15,680 bases of DNA from JBKBXU01 sp046313675 (GCA_046313675.1 JBKBXU010000076.1:1-15680); one strand, 5' to 3'; positions 6,441 to 13,983 are shown, counted from the first letter of the stretch. Made by a program: numbers and translations. The notes: generated by a model from the letters alone, not told the origin.

Positions 6441-7208
6441 TTCGTAAATCAGGTGTTTTACAGATTCTCCACTGTTTATCAGTTCCAATAATGAATCAAT
6501 ACCTACTTCCAAATGCTTTCGAACATACGTTTTAGTTACGGTCTGGTCACTTTTTGATGTCTTTACTCCATCAGGATCCATTGGGTTATCTGAAACAAGC
6601 AATAAAGCACCATGGGGAATGCCATTAAAGAATCCAACCACAAAAATGGTTGCTGTTTCCATATCTATTCCCAGAGTTCTAATTTCTGTCAAATACTTTT
6701 TGAATTTTTCGTCGTGCTCCCAAACTCGGCGATTGGTTGTATATACTGTTCCTGTCCAGTAATCAACCTCATGTTTTTTTATCATAGATGAAACAGCTCG
6801 TTGAAGACGGAAAGAGGGTAGGGCCGGAATTTCAGGTGGCAAATAATCATTGCTGGTTCCTTCTCCGCGTATGGCTGCTATGGGAAGTATAAAGTCACCC
6901 ACTTTTGTTTTTTTAAAACCTCCACACTTTCCAAGGAAAAGCGCAGCTTTAGGTTGAACAGCTGATAAAAGATCCATGGCTGTTGCTGCTACAGCACTAC
7001 CCATACCAAAATTTAAGATGGTTATATTATTTGCGGTAGCTGTTTGCATGGGCTTGTCTTTGCCGTAAATTTCTACACCAAATTTTTCGGCAAACATTTC
7101 AACGTAGTTGATAAAGTTTGTTAAAAGAATATATTGTCCAAATGTTTCTAAGGGTGTACCTGTGTATCTTGGTAACCAATCTTTAACTATTTCTTCTTTT
7201 GTATTCAT
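6438..7208 (-). CDS. amn: AMP nucleosidase, short Bacteroidota form
   Basis: The enzyme splits AMP into adenine and ribose 5-phosphate and so trims the adenylate pool. The 256-residue protein matches the phosphorylase-like (NP-1) catalytic domain only; the E. coli enzyme is nearly twice as long, with an extra N-terminal domain that is absent here, as in other Bacteroidota. Motifs include NFGMGSAVAA at 66-75, LGKCGGFKKTKVGDFILP at 92-109, GTSNDYLPPEIPALPSF at 117-133, the nucleoside-binding DMETAT at 182-187 and SDNPMDPDG at 206-214, with Asp207 as the likely proton donor. There is no signal peptide. It is a single gene, divergent from the HsdR-N gene. The exact substrate, AMP rather than a nucleoside, rests on family membership. 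Confidence 0.9.
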   Translation of the reverse strand: MNTKEEIVKDWLPRYTGTPLETFGQYILLTNFINYVEMFAEKFGVEIYGKDKPMQTATANNITILNFGMGSAVAATAMDLLSAVQPKAALFLGKCGGFKKTKVGDFILPIAAIRGEGTSNDYLPPEIPALPSFRLQRAVSSMIKKHEVDYWTGTVYTTNRRVWEHDEKFKKYLTEIRTLGIDMETATIFVVGFFNGIPHGALLLVSDNPMDPDGVKTSKSDQTVTKTYVRKHLEVGIDSLLELINSGESVKHLIYE

Positions 7209-7248
7209 ATTCTATTAATTTTTCGCGCTTCCAGTCTTATATTTGTTT

Positions 7249-7710
7249 ATGACAAAATTAAATTTCCCGGATTTTCAATTCAGGTTTCAGCAAATAAAGG
7301 ATAAATCTTTTATTTTTGATATCATCCGTAAGAAATTTATTCAGCTAACTCCCGAAGAATGGGTTCGTCAGCATTTTATTCACTTGTTGATTGATTATTA
7401 CCACTATCCAAAAACACTTTTAAAAATTGAATCCGGTCATAAATATAACCAATTACAAAAAAGAACAGATATTTTAGTTTATGACAGACAAGGCAATTGT
7501 TTCATGCTAATTGAATGCAAAGCCCCTGAAATACCTGTCAGCAAGAAAACCTTTGAACAGGTTTCTGCCTATAATAAAAGTTATCAAGCTCCTTATATGG
7601 CTGTCAGTAATGGCATAAAACACTATTGTTGCTGCATAGATCATACAAATAATTCATTTATTTTTTTGGATAATATTCCCACTTACCCATCGGAAAATCT
7701 GCCTGAATAG
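7249..7710 (+). CDS. HsdR N-terminal-like (HSDR_N) PD-(D/E)XK protein
   Basis: This 153-residue protein resembles the nuclease-fold N-terminal domain of type I restriction HsdR subunits but stands alone, without helicase, specificity or methylase genes. The PD-(D/E)XK core can be seen: Asp74 in KRTDILVYD, then Glu89-Cys90-Lys91 in LIECKAP. A predicted helix (KKTFEQVSAYNKSY) follows, then the strand PYMAVSNG. Such stand-alone proteins are widespread in Bacteroidota and their role is unknown; restriction is not implied. I chose the ATG at 7249 over the TTG at 7243. Its last 28 bases overlap the 3' end of ald on the other strand. Family call is good, activity uncertain. Confidence 0.85.
   Translation: MTKLNFPDFQFRFQQIKDKSFIFDIIRKKFIQLTPEEWVRQHFIHLLIDYYHYPKTLLKIESGHKYNQLQKRTDILVYDRQGNCFMLIECKAPEIPVSKKTFEQVSAYNKSYQAPYMAVSNGIKHYCCCIDHTNNSFIFLDNIPTYPSENLPE
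7253..7278 (-). promoter_or_regulatory. Possible amn promoter
   Basis: On the minus strand TTG (7276-7278) and TAATTTTG (7253-7260) are 15 bases apart, a little short for the Bacteroidota spacing of 17-23. The -7 box is exact. A start near 7247 would leave a leader of about 40 bases. On the plus strand, an exact TAnnTTTG box (7238-7245) faces it and lies only 3 bases before the HsdR-N start codon. Confidence 0.25.
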
Positions 7711-8795
7711 GGAAGCCCAAAAGCTTCGGCAACTCCTTTATATACTACTTCTCCACTCACAATGTTCAGGCCGTGGCGTAGTGATGGATTTTCTTTGCAG
7801 GCTTTTTCCCACCCTTTGGATGCCAGCTCCTGGATGTAGGGCAAGGTAATATTAGTCAGCGCCTGGGTGGATGTAAAAGGCACCGCTCCCGGAATATTGG
7901 CTACACAATAATGGATGATTCCATCAACAGTGTAAACAGGATCTGCATGGGTGGTGGGCTTGCATGTTTCAATACAACCTCCCTGATCCACGGCTACATC
8001 TACTATCACCGATCCAGCTTGCATTAGTTTTAGCATTTCCCTTGAAACGAGCTTAGGTGCTTTGGCTCCGGGTATCAGAACTGCTCCAATGACTAAGTCT
8101 GCTGTTTTAAGATTCTGTTCTATAATATATTCGTTGGATATAAGCGTGTTAACATTAGCGGGCATTACATCGGACAAATACCTTAAGCGGGTAGGGTTTA
8201 CATCAAGTATATTTACATTGGCACCCAGGCCGGCTGCCATTTTTGCAGCTTGTGTACCCACAATACCTCCTCCTAAGACTACTACATTGGCAGGTTTAAC
8301 CCCCGGAACTCCACCCAGTAAAATCCCTTTTCCTCCCACAGGTTTTTCCAGGTACTTGGCTCCCTGTTGGACAGACATCCTTCCTGCCACTTCCGACATA
8401 GGTATCAGAATGGGCAGGGAGCGATCAGGCTTCTCTACGGTTTCATAGGCTATGCATACAGCTTTACTATTTATCATTGCCTGTGTAAGTTCCATGGAGC
8501 TGGCAAAGTGGAAAAAAGTAAAGACAATCTGATCAGGCTTTATTAAGGAGTATTCTTGTTTAAGCGGTTCCTTTACTTTTACAATCATTTCACTTTGGGC
8601 AAAGATATCTTCGGCTTTATCTTCTATCTGCGCACCTTCTTTTATATAATCACTGTCCGGAAAACCTGAATTTTCTCCGGCACTTTTTTCTATTAATACT
8701 TTGTGCCCATTTGCTATTAAGGCTTTGACGCCCGCCGGTGTTAAAGCAACCCTATATTCGTTATTCTTTATCTCTTTAGGTACTCCGATATTCAT
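7683..8795 (-). CDS. ald: Alanine dehydrogenase
   Basis: Ald converts L-alanine, water and NAD to pyruvate, ammonia and NADH, and back. With the ATG at 8795 the protein has 370 residues, the normal size, and starts MNIGVPKEIK like its relatives. A TTG further up (8831) would add 12 unrelated residues and was rejected. The substrate and catalytic residues stand at the classical numbers: Arg15, Lys75 (VKVKEPL), His96 (FFHFASS) and Asp270 (DVAVDQGG). The NAD-binding glycine motif VVVLGGGIVG is at 171-180. A weak promoter candidate (TTG, 20 bases, TACTTTAT) lies upstream near 8816-8850. Its 3' end overlaps the HsdR-N gene by 28 bases. Confidence 0.97.
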   Translation of the reverse strand: MNIGVPKEIKNNEYRVALTPAGVKALIANGHKVLIEKSAGENSGFPDSDYIKEGAQIEDKAEDIFAQSEMIVKVKEPLKQEYSLIKPDQIVFTFFHFASSMELTQAMINSKAVCIAYETVEKPDRSLPILIPMSEVAGRMSVQQGAKYLEKPVGGKGILLGGVPGVKPANVVVLGGGIVGTQAAKMAAGLGANVNILDVNPTRLRYLSDVMPANVNTLISNEYIIEQNLKTADLVIGAVLIPGAKAPKLVSREMLKLMQAGSVIVDVAVDQGGCIETCKPTTHADPVYTVDGIIHYCVANIPGAVPFTSTQALTNITLPYIQELASKGWEKACKENPSLRHGLNIVSGEVVYKGVAEAFGLPYSGRFSDG

Positions 8796-8897
8796 GTCAA
8801 CTAAATTTTTTATAAAGTATGCTTTAGACAAATAAAATCCAATCTATATCATAAGTAATTTCTTTTATTACGAGATTTAATATATTTATAGTTTACT

Positions 8898-9259
8898 ATG
8901 AAGTTATAAATAGCTTTTTTTTAGTTCTTATACTTTCGGGATGGAAGAAAGAGAATTACAGGATTTTCCAGGTTGAAGCCGAAAAGGATACCCTTGCTTT
9001 TGGTGAAAAGTATAAAGCAAAAATTTATATTTCAGATGAAAATTTTAGGAAAGACTTTTTTAATGCAGATTTCCAAGGTAAACCATTAAAAATTTATAAA
9101 GATATTGCATATATAAGTTTTGTTGCTTCTTCTGGGTTCCCAGGATCAGCCAAAGTAGTGAGAAACGAATATTATGGGAATATTACCCTGTACAAAAAAG
9201 ACGGTTCAGGTGATAGTACCTATACTTACAGAAAATGCTACTTTGTAAGGCGGGAATAA
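8898..9259 (+). pseudogene. Decayed lipoprotein gene
   Basis: In the frame ending at the TAA 9257-9259 there is a continuous, protein-like sequence: VEAEKDTLAFGEKYKAKIYI, then strand-rich segments (DIAYISFVASSGFPGSAK; NEYYGNITLYKKDGSG) and TYRKCYFVRRE. Before it, the same frame reads INSFFLVLILSG-W-KKENYRIFQ, a signal peptide with a lipobox LSG where the Cys (TGC) is now Trp (TGG). No ATG, GTG or TTG start exists in this frame before residue V of VEAEK or for a long way after. An ATG at 8898 followed by AAG would supply MK if one base were added at about 8904-8906. So two lesions, a lost start frame and a lost lipidation Cys, are seen. A terminator begins directly at the stop. The strand-rich body recalls GldM-type C-terminal domains, but only loosely. 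Confidence 0.6.
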
Positions 9260-9285
9260 AAAAAACCGGATAATCCGGTTTTTTT
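9258..9285. terminator. Bidirectional terminator
   Basis: CCGGA (9266-9270) pairs with TCCGG (9274-9278) around TAA, flanked by an A tract (9258-9265) and T7 (9279-9285), giving a stem of up to about 12 bp. It serves the decayed lipoprotein gene (+) and the DUF1573 pair (-). Confidence 0.88.
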
Positions 9286-9308
9286 ATATTGATTTTTAAT
9301 TTAGTCCT

Positions 9309-10040
9309 TTACTCTGCTTCAAAGACATCCGCTGAAAGGGTAAAGGTGATTCTTGGTTTTTTTAGGTCGTTTGTGAATATAGTGACCTTGTCTATATTTT
9401 TTCCTTCAAAATACGGCGTGTAGAAGATTTCAAGTTCTGCTGTTTTCTTCGGAGGAATACTTTCACCGTTTAATTTGAATGATACACATCCACAAGCTGC
9501 CTTAATGTCTGAAATAGTCAAAGGCGTTTTTCCTGTGTTCTTAACTTGTACTTTAACAGAGGTTTTTTCAGCTCTTGCAAGCTTGCCAAAGTCATGTTTC
9601 TCATTGCTAAGTGTAATAGCAGGCGATTTTTTTAATTGATCTGCCGTAGGCGCCACGCTATCTTCCTCTTTTTTGATGACGATCCCTTTGATATAGATGG
9701 TTTTCATGGATTCTGTAGCATCCGATGAAATGGTTATGCTTTTGTTAAATACTCCCGGACGGCCTTCGCTGTCAAATGTAGCTGTAATCTTACTGGTCCC
9801 TCCCGGAGGAATGGGTTCTTCGGGCCAGTCAGGAGTTGTACATCCACAACCGGGCTGTACATGGTTAATGGTGACGGGGGTAGTGCCGGTGTTAACAAAA
9901 ACAAACTCATGGGTTGCTTTTACACCTTCATCAATAGCCCCGAAGTCAAAAACTTCTTCGTTAAAATTTATTACACCGTCTTGGGCTTGTGCTCCTAAGG
10001 CAAATGCAAAGAATAGGGTGATAAGGAATATTTTTTTCAT
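9309..10040 (-). CDS. Secreted DUF1573 protein, second copy
   Basis: The 243-residue protein has a Sec signal peptide (1-20, ending GAQAQ) and two Ig-like DUF1573 domains in a row, about 24-120 and 140-240. Each domain carries the family's Cys-Gly-Cys motif: PGCGCTTP with Cys65 and Cys67, and AACGCVSF with Cys183 and Cys185. These domains resemble the ASH/MSP-type strand sandwiches; family members are periplasmic or cell-surface proteins of unknown function. The gene starts 9 bases after the stop of a close paralogue with the same domain plan, so the pair arose by tandem duplication and is co-transcribed. A terminator lies about 23 bases after its stop. Confidence 0.92.
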   Translation of the reverse strand: MKKIFLITLFFAFALGAQAQDGVINFNEEVFDFGAIDEGVKATHEFVFVNTGTTPVTINHVQPGCGCTTPDWPEEPIPPGGTSKITATFDSEGRPGVFNKSITISSDATESMKTIYIKGIVIKKEEDSVAPTADQLKKSPAITLSNEKHDFGKLARAEKTSVKVQVKNTGKTPLTISDIKAACGCVSFKLNGESIPPKKTAELEIFYTPYFEGKNIDKVTIFTNDLKKPRITFTLSADVFEAE

Positions 10041-10049
10041 TACTATATC

Positions 10050-10826
10050 TTATTTAAATGGAATGCTTGATTTTTCTTCTTTTAACGGAGAGTCAGTAGA
10101 AAGACTGTCCACTACTTCAGCTGAAAGAACAATGGTAGTTCTTGGCTTGGTCAAATCATTGGAGTATATGGTAACCCTGTCTTCATTCCGTCCATCGTAA
10201 TAGGGCGAATAGGTTATTTCCACGATTCCTGTCTTTCCTGCAGGGATATCCTCTTCGGCATTAAATGACACGCATCCACAAGCCGCTTTTACATTTTTAA
10301 TGCTAAGTGGCTCTTTGCCTGTGTTTTTTACCTGAAGTTTCACCGTAAGTTTCTGTCCCCGCTCGATTTTTCCGAAATGATGGGAATTTTTTTCAAGCGT
10401 TATCTTTGGTGATTTTTTAATTTCTTCAGAAGTTGGTTGTTCAGTTTCTTCTTTTTTATCCACAATACCTTTGATAAATAAAGTTTGCGTGCCTTCTGAA
10501 GCATTGGAAGTTACCGTGATGCTTTTATTGAAAACACCGGGTCTTCCCTGACTGTTATAAGAAGCTTTAATTTTTCCTGTAGCACCCGGGGCCACAGGGT
10601 CTTTTGTCCATTCAGGCGTGGTACATCCGCAGCTGGGGCGTACATTGGTAATGGTAATTGGAGTGGTTCCTCTGTTTACAAATTCAAATTCGTAGGTGGC
10701 CTGAACACCTTCTTCTATTACACCAAAATCATGTTTGTCCTGAATAAATTCTATAACTCCATCCTGTGCAAATAACGTATATGCAGAAAAGAGACATACA
10801 GCAAGTGTTGAAAATATCTTTTTCAT
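10050..10826 (-). CDS. Secreted DUF1573 protein, first copy
   Basis: The 258-residue paralogue of the gene behind it has a signal peptide (about 1-21, ending TLFAQ) and two DUF1573 domains. Cys-Gly-Cys motifs are at 66-68 (PSCGCTTP) and 183-185 (AACGCVSF). The two proteins share most motifs at matching places, such as GRPGVFNKSIT and QVKNTGK.PL, but the linkers differ. This copy has an extra charged C-terminal tail (about 241-258, rich in Ser, Lys and Glu) that the other lacks. It has its own promoter upstream and leads the two-gene operon. Molecular role unknown. Confidence 0.93.
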   Translation of the reverse strand: MKKIFSTLAVCLFSAYTLFAQDGVIEFIQDKHDFGVIEEGVQATYEFEFVNRGTTPITITNVRPSCGCTTPEWTKDPVAPGATGKIKASYNSQGRPGVFNKSITVTSNASEGTQTLFIKGIVDKKEETEQPTSEEIKKSPKITLEKNSHHFGKIERGQKLTVKLQVKNTGKEPLSIKNVKAACGCVSFNAEEDIPAGKTGIVEITYSPYYDGRNEDRVTIYSNDLTKPRTTIVLSAEVVDSLSTDSPLKEEKSSIPFK

Positions 10827-10875
10827 AGTAAAACTAGATTTTATATTTTTGAAAAGTTATTGGTACAGTTTATTT

Positions 10876-10908
10876 CAAAGATAGTTAATTACCAAATATT
10901 ATTCCAAA
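10876..10908 (-). promoter_or_regulatory. Promoter of the DUF1573 operon
   Basis: On the minus strand TTTG (10905-10908) is followed after 21 bases by TATCTTTG (10876-10883), a full match to the Bacteroidota consensus TTG-N17-23-TAnnTTTG. Transcription would start near 10870, giving a leader of about 43 bases before the ATG at 10826. This is the best promoter match in the window. Confidence 0.6.
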
Positions 10909-10919
10909 ATTTTTAAACG

Positions 10920-10927
10920 TACCTTTG
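10920..10927 (+). promoter_or_regulatory. Possible -7 box for the E1 gene
   Basis: TACCTTTG is an exact TAnnTTTG box on the plus strand, 12 bases beyond the DUF1573 -33 element, so the two divergent promoters would be packed together. No TTG is present at the right distance upstream. Start near 10932 would give a leader of about 77 bases that begins with the inverted repeat at 10936. Confidence 0.35.
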
Positions 10928-10935
10928 TCTCTTTG

Positions 10936-10968
10936 AAAGCTTAAACCTTTTTAATTATTTTAAGCTTT
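10936..10968. repeat. 10-bp inverted repeat in the E1 leader
   Basis: AAAGCTTAAA (10936-10945) and TTTAAGCTTT (10959-10968) are perfect inverted copies separated by 13 bases. If the -7 box at 10920 is used, the hairpin forms at the very 5' end of the E1 mRNA. It could stabilise the RNA or bind a regulator; AT-rich, so chance is possible. Confidence 0.5.
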
Positions 10969-11008
10969 AATTTATATAGGTATATAACGTACAAAATAGT
11001 TCATACAT

Positions 11009-13414
11009 TTGAGGACACAGGAATTTATAGAAGAATTGGATATCTCCAAAGCCGAAATACTGAGTGATTACCGTATTGCCTGTGAAAGCAGGCAGGCAAG
11101 TATTCTGGCCAGAAAAGAGGTATATATGGGTAAAGCCAAGTTCGGAATTTTCGGAACAGGAAAAGAGCTTGCTCAGGTTGCCATGGCAAAATATTTTCAA
11201 TTCGGCGATTTCAGGTCTGGTTATTATCGCGATCAAACCTTTATGATGGCTATTAATGAGTTGTCTATTCAACAATATTTTGCTCAATTGTATGCACATA
11301 CAGACGTAGAAGCTGATCCTGCATCAGCCGGAAGGTTAATGATCGGGCATTATGCCACCCGAAGCCTTGATGAGAATGGACTTTGGAATGATTTAACAAA
11401 AATAAAAAATTCGAGTCCTGATATATCTCCTACTGGTGCTCAAATGCCCAGACTTCTTGGTCTGGCATATGCCTCAAAATTATTTCGCTTAAACCCGGAT
11501 TTAAAATACCTGGAAAAATTCTCAAAGAACGGAGATGAAGTAGCTTTTGGTACTATTGGAAATGCTGCTGTTGCCGAGGGGGTTTTCTTTGAAGCCATGA
11601 ATGCCGCAGGTGTACTTCAGGTGCCAATGTTGGTTTCTATATGGGATGATGGTTATGGTATTTCTGTTCCCCAGGAATATCAAACAACGAAATTGGATAT
11701 TTCAGCCTTGTTTGAAGGCTTTAAAAGAAACAAAGAGGAAAGAGGGATTGAGATTTTTAAAGTAAACGGCTGGGATTACGAAGCTTTGTGCAAAACATAT
11801 AAAAAGGCTGTCGATGTATGTCGTAAAGAACATGTTCCTGTTTTACTACACGTAACGGAACTTGCCCAGCCTTTGGGACACTCCACCTCCGGGTCTCACG
11901 AGCGCTACAAAAGCAAAGAAAGATTACAGTGGGAGGACGAGTATGATTGCAATGTGAAGTTCCGGGAGTATATTCTTAGCAATGGAATAGCTACAGAAGA
12001 GGAAGTTTTAGCTATTGAAAATAAAGCATTGGAGCTTGTTCGGAAAGCTCGTCAGGAGGCATGGAATTCATTTGTGAGCTCCATGAAAGATGATTATGAT
12101 CAGGCGATAAAATGTATTGGAAAGGCTGCAGAGCAAACAGATGCTAAAGATGAGTTGCTTAAAATTAAAGAACAGCTTAAAAAAACACTGAATCCTATTC
12201 GTTCAGACGCTATTAAGGCGGTGAAAAAAACACTGCGGGTTTTACGTGGAACAAGCATACCTGCTGCGGATGATTTGCAGAAATGGCTGAAGCGTACAAA
12301 TGCAGAAAATTTTGAAAGATACAGCTCCCATATATATAGCCAATCGGAAGAATCGGCACTCAATGTAAAGGAAATTAAGCCTAAATATTCTGAAAATAGT
12401 CCTGTCGTAGATGGTCGGGAGGTTTTGCAGTGCAATTTTGAAGCAATATTTAAAAAAGACCCGCGTGTACTTGCTTTTGGTGAAGACGTAGGCGTGATCG
12501 GTGATGTAAATCAGGGTTTTGCCGGCTTGCAAGAGAAATTCGGGGAGATAAGAATTACCGATACAGGTATACGAGAAACGACCATTATTGGACAGGGGAT
12601 AGGAGCAGCCATGAGAGGCTTACGTCCGATTGCCGAAATCCAGTATTTGGATTATTTGCTTTTTGGTTTACAAACCTTGTCAGACGATCTTGCAACGCTT
12701 CATTATCGCACAAAAGGTGGACAGAAAGCTCCTATGATCATTCGGACACGTGGACATAGATTGGAAGGAGTATGGCATTCAGGATCTCCGATAGGTATGA
12801 TATTAGGATCTCTTAGAGGGATCTATTTATTGGTGCCAAGAAATATGACACAGGCAGCAGGTTTTTATAATACCATGCTTCAGTCAGATGATCCTGCACT
12901 TATTATAGAGTCGCTTAATGGCTATAGATTGAAAGAAAAGATGCCTGACAACCTGGGAGAGTTTACCGTGCCTCTAGGAGTTCCGGAAATACTCAGACAA
13001 GGTACCGATGTCAGCATTGTAACTTATGGTTCTATGTGCCGGATAGTATTGGATGCTGCTGATCAGTTGGAGAAAGTAGGTATTTCATGTGAAGTTATAG
13101 ATGTACAAACGCTTATGCCTTTTGATCTACCGCATATCATTGGGCAATCCATAAAGAAAACTAACCGTGTCCTGTTTACAGATGAGGATGTTCCTGGTGG
13201 TGGGGTAGCCTATATGCTTGAGCAGGTATTGGATCATCAAAACCCGTGGATGTGGCTGGATTCACCACCAAGAACACTGGCTGCCAAGGAGCATAGGCCT
13301 GCTTATTCGACGGATGGAGACTATTTTTCCAAGCCAAATGCTGAGAATGTTTTTGATTTGGTGTATGAAATGATGAACGAGGCGGATCCGAAGAAGTATC
13401 CTGCTATTTATTAA
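11009..13414 (+). CDS. Fused alpha+beta 2-oxoacid dehydrogenase E1 (thiamine-diphosphate enzyme)
   Basis: The 801-residue protein joins the E1 alpha and beta chains that are separate in most bacteria. It should decarboxylate a 2-oxoacid, most likely branched-chain, and pass the acyl group to a lipoyl E2. The alpha part (about 1-340) has YRIACESRQAS at 21-31, GHYATRSL at 113-120 and the thiamine-diphosphate region 181-219. A helical linker (about 340-455) follows. The beta part (about 460-801) has FGEDVG, DTGIRETTIIGQGIGAA with the conserved Glu near 522, and TDEDVPGGG. In the thiamine motif residue 185 is Asn (GNAA) where Asp is usual, and the far end reads DDGY (213-216). The start is TTG at 11009: an in-frame stop lies at 10997-10999 and the next ATG, at residue 40, is too late. 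No E2 or E3 gene is near. Confidence 0.93.
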   Translation: MRTQEFIEELDISKAEILSDYRIACESRQASILARKEVYMGKAKFGIFGTGKELAQVAMAKYFQFGDFRSGYYRDQTFMMAINELSIQQYFAQLYAHTDVEADPASAGRLMIGHYATRSLDENGLWNDLTKIKNSSPDISPTGAQMPRLLGLAYASKLFRLNPDLKYLEKFSKNGDEVAFGTIGNAAVAEGVFFEAMNAAGVLQVPMLVSIWDDGYGISVPQEYQTTKLDISALFEGFKRNKEERGIEIFKVNGWDYEALCKTYKKAVDVCRKEHVPVLLHVTELAQPLGHSTSGSHERYKSKERLQWEDEYDCNVKFREYILSNGIATEEEVLAIENKALELVRKARQEAWNSFVSSMKDDYDQAIKCIGKAAEQTDAKDELLKIKEQLKKTLNPIRSDAIKAVKKTLRVLRGTSIPAADDLQKWLKRTNAENFERYSSHIYSQSEESALNVKEIKPKYSENSPVVDGREVLQCNFEAIFKKDPRVLAFGEDVGVIGDVNQGFAGLQEKFGEIRITDTGIRETTIIGQGIGAAMRGLRPIAEIQYLDYLLFGLQTLSDDLATLHYRTKGGQKAPMIIRTRGHRLEGVWHSGSPIGMILGSLRGIYLLVPRNMTQAAGFYNTMLQSDDPALIIESLNGYRLKEKMPDNLGEFTVPLGVPEILRQGTDVSIVTYGSMCRIVLDAADQLEKVGISCEVIDVQTLMPFDLPHIIGQSIKKTNRVLFTDEDVPGGGVAYMLEQVLDHQNPWMWLDSPPRTLAAKEHRPAYSTDGDYFSKPNAENVFDLVYEMMNEADPKKYPAIY

Positions 13415-13441
13415 TTAAAAGGAATGTTGATTTGATTGGAT

Positions 13442-13960
13442 TTATTGTGCCTTAACAGTTATTTCAGAGGTGGTTATTGTATTACTTTTATTTAAAGCAC
13501 GATCCATAATCTGAATTTCAAATCGTACGACTGAATTGGCTGGTATGGATGGCTGCGAAATAGGAAAGTCAATGTTTCTTTTGAGTATACCGTCTATAGG
13601 CCCTCTGTATCCTTTATCAACCAATGGGGCAAAATTACCTGAGCTTGATATAGGGGGATCCCAAAGCTCAAACTGATTATTCACCCTCCTGAAAATTTTA
13701 ACCATGTAATTGTATTTATCTTTGTATTTAGGATCTTCTACATCTTCAGTGCTTAATCCCAAGTCCCCATCTCCGTCTGTAAAATGAATACTGATTACTA
13801 CAGAATCCGAATATACTTGACTCAGTGGATTAAAAACTGTAAATTTTTCTATTTTTTCAAATCGGATGATGGGTTCATTAGGATAATCCGGTGCTTTCCG
13901 GCATCCAATTAATATGGTAATTGCTAATAGAAATACTATTTTGAAAGTATATTTGAACAT
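13442..13960 (-). CDS. Lipoprotein with DGDGDLG motif
   Basis: The 172-residue protein begins with a lipoprotein signal (MFKYTFKIVFLLAITILIGC) and lipobox LIGC, so Cys20 should be lipidated and the protein anchored to the outer or inner membrane. The mature part is strand-rich and contains HFTDGDGDLGL (about 59-69), an acidic loop often seen in Bacteroidota lipoproteins that may bind calcium. The C-terminal half (RGPIDGILKRNIDFPI; RFEIQIMDRALNKS) looks like an Ig-type sandwich. No enzyme motif is seen. It converges on the E1 gene with 27 bases between stops and no clear terminator, and diverges from the LuxE-like gene with a gap of only 23 bases. Function unknown. Confidence 0.88.
   Translation of the reverse strand: MFKYTFKIVFLLAITILIGCRKAPDYPNEPIIRFEKIEKFTVFNPLSQVYSDSVVISIHFTDGDGDLGLSTEDVEDPKYKDKYNYMVKIFRRVNNQFELWDPPISSSGNFAPLVDKGYRGPIDGILKRNIDFPISQPSIPANSVVRFEIQIMDRALNKSNTITTSEITVKAQ
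13921..13955 (+). promoter_or_regulatory. Possible promoter of the LuxE-like gene
   Basis: TTG (13921-13923) and TATATTTG (13948-13955), an exact TAnnTTTG, are 24 bases apart, one more than the usual range. The start would be near 13961 with a leader of about 22 bases. The promoter lies inside the 5' coding end of the divergent lipoprotein gene. Confidence 0.35.
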
Positions 13961-13983
13961 ATTCTATTAAATATTGGCTCCCT

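Noticed and set aside
7249..7710. Restriction-modification system
   Set aside because: Only an HsdR-N-like domain is present; no methylase, specificity or helicase gene is in the window.
8062..8448. 128-residue plus-strand frame inside ald
   Set aside because: Reverse shadow of a conserved enzyme whose active-site residues are all intact on the other strand.
9697..10200. 167-residue plus-strand frame across the two DUF1573 genes
   Set aside because: It lies opposite two clear genes and their junction; its composition (many Pro, Gly, Ser, Val) is that of a reverse shadow.
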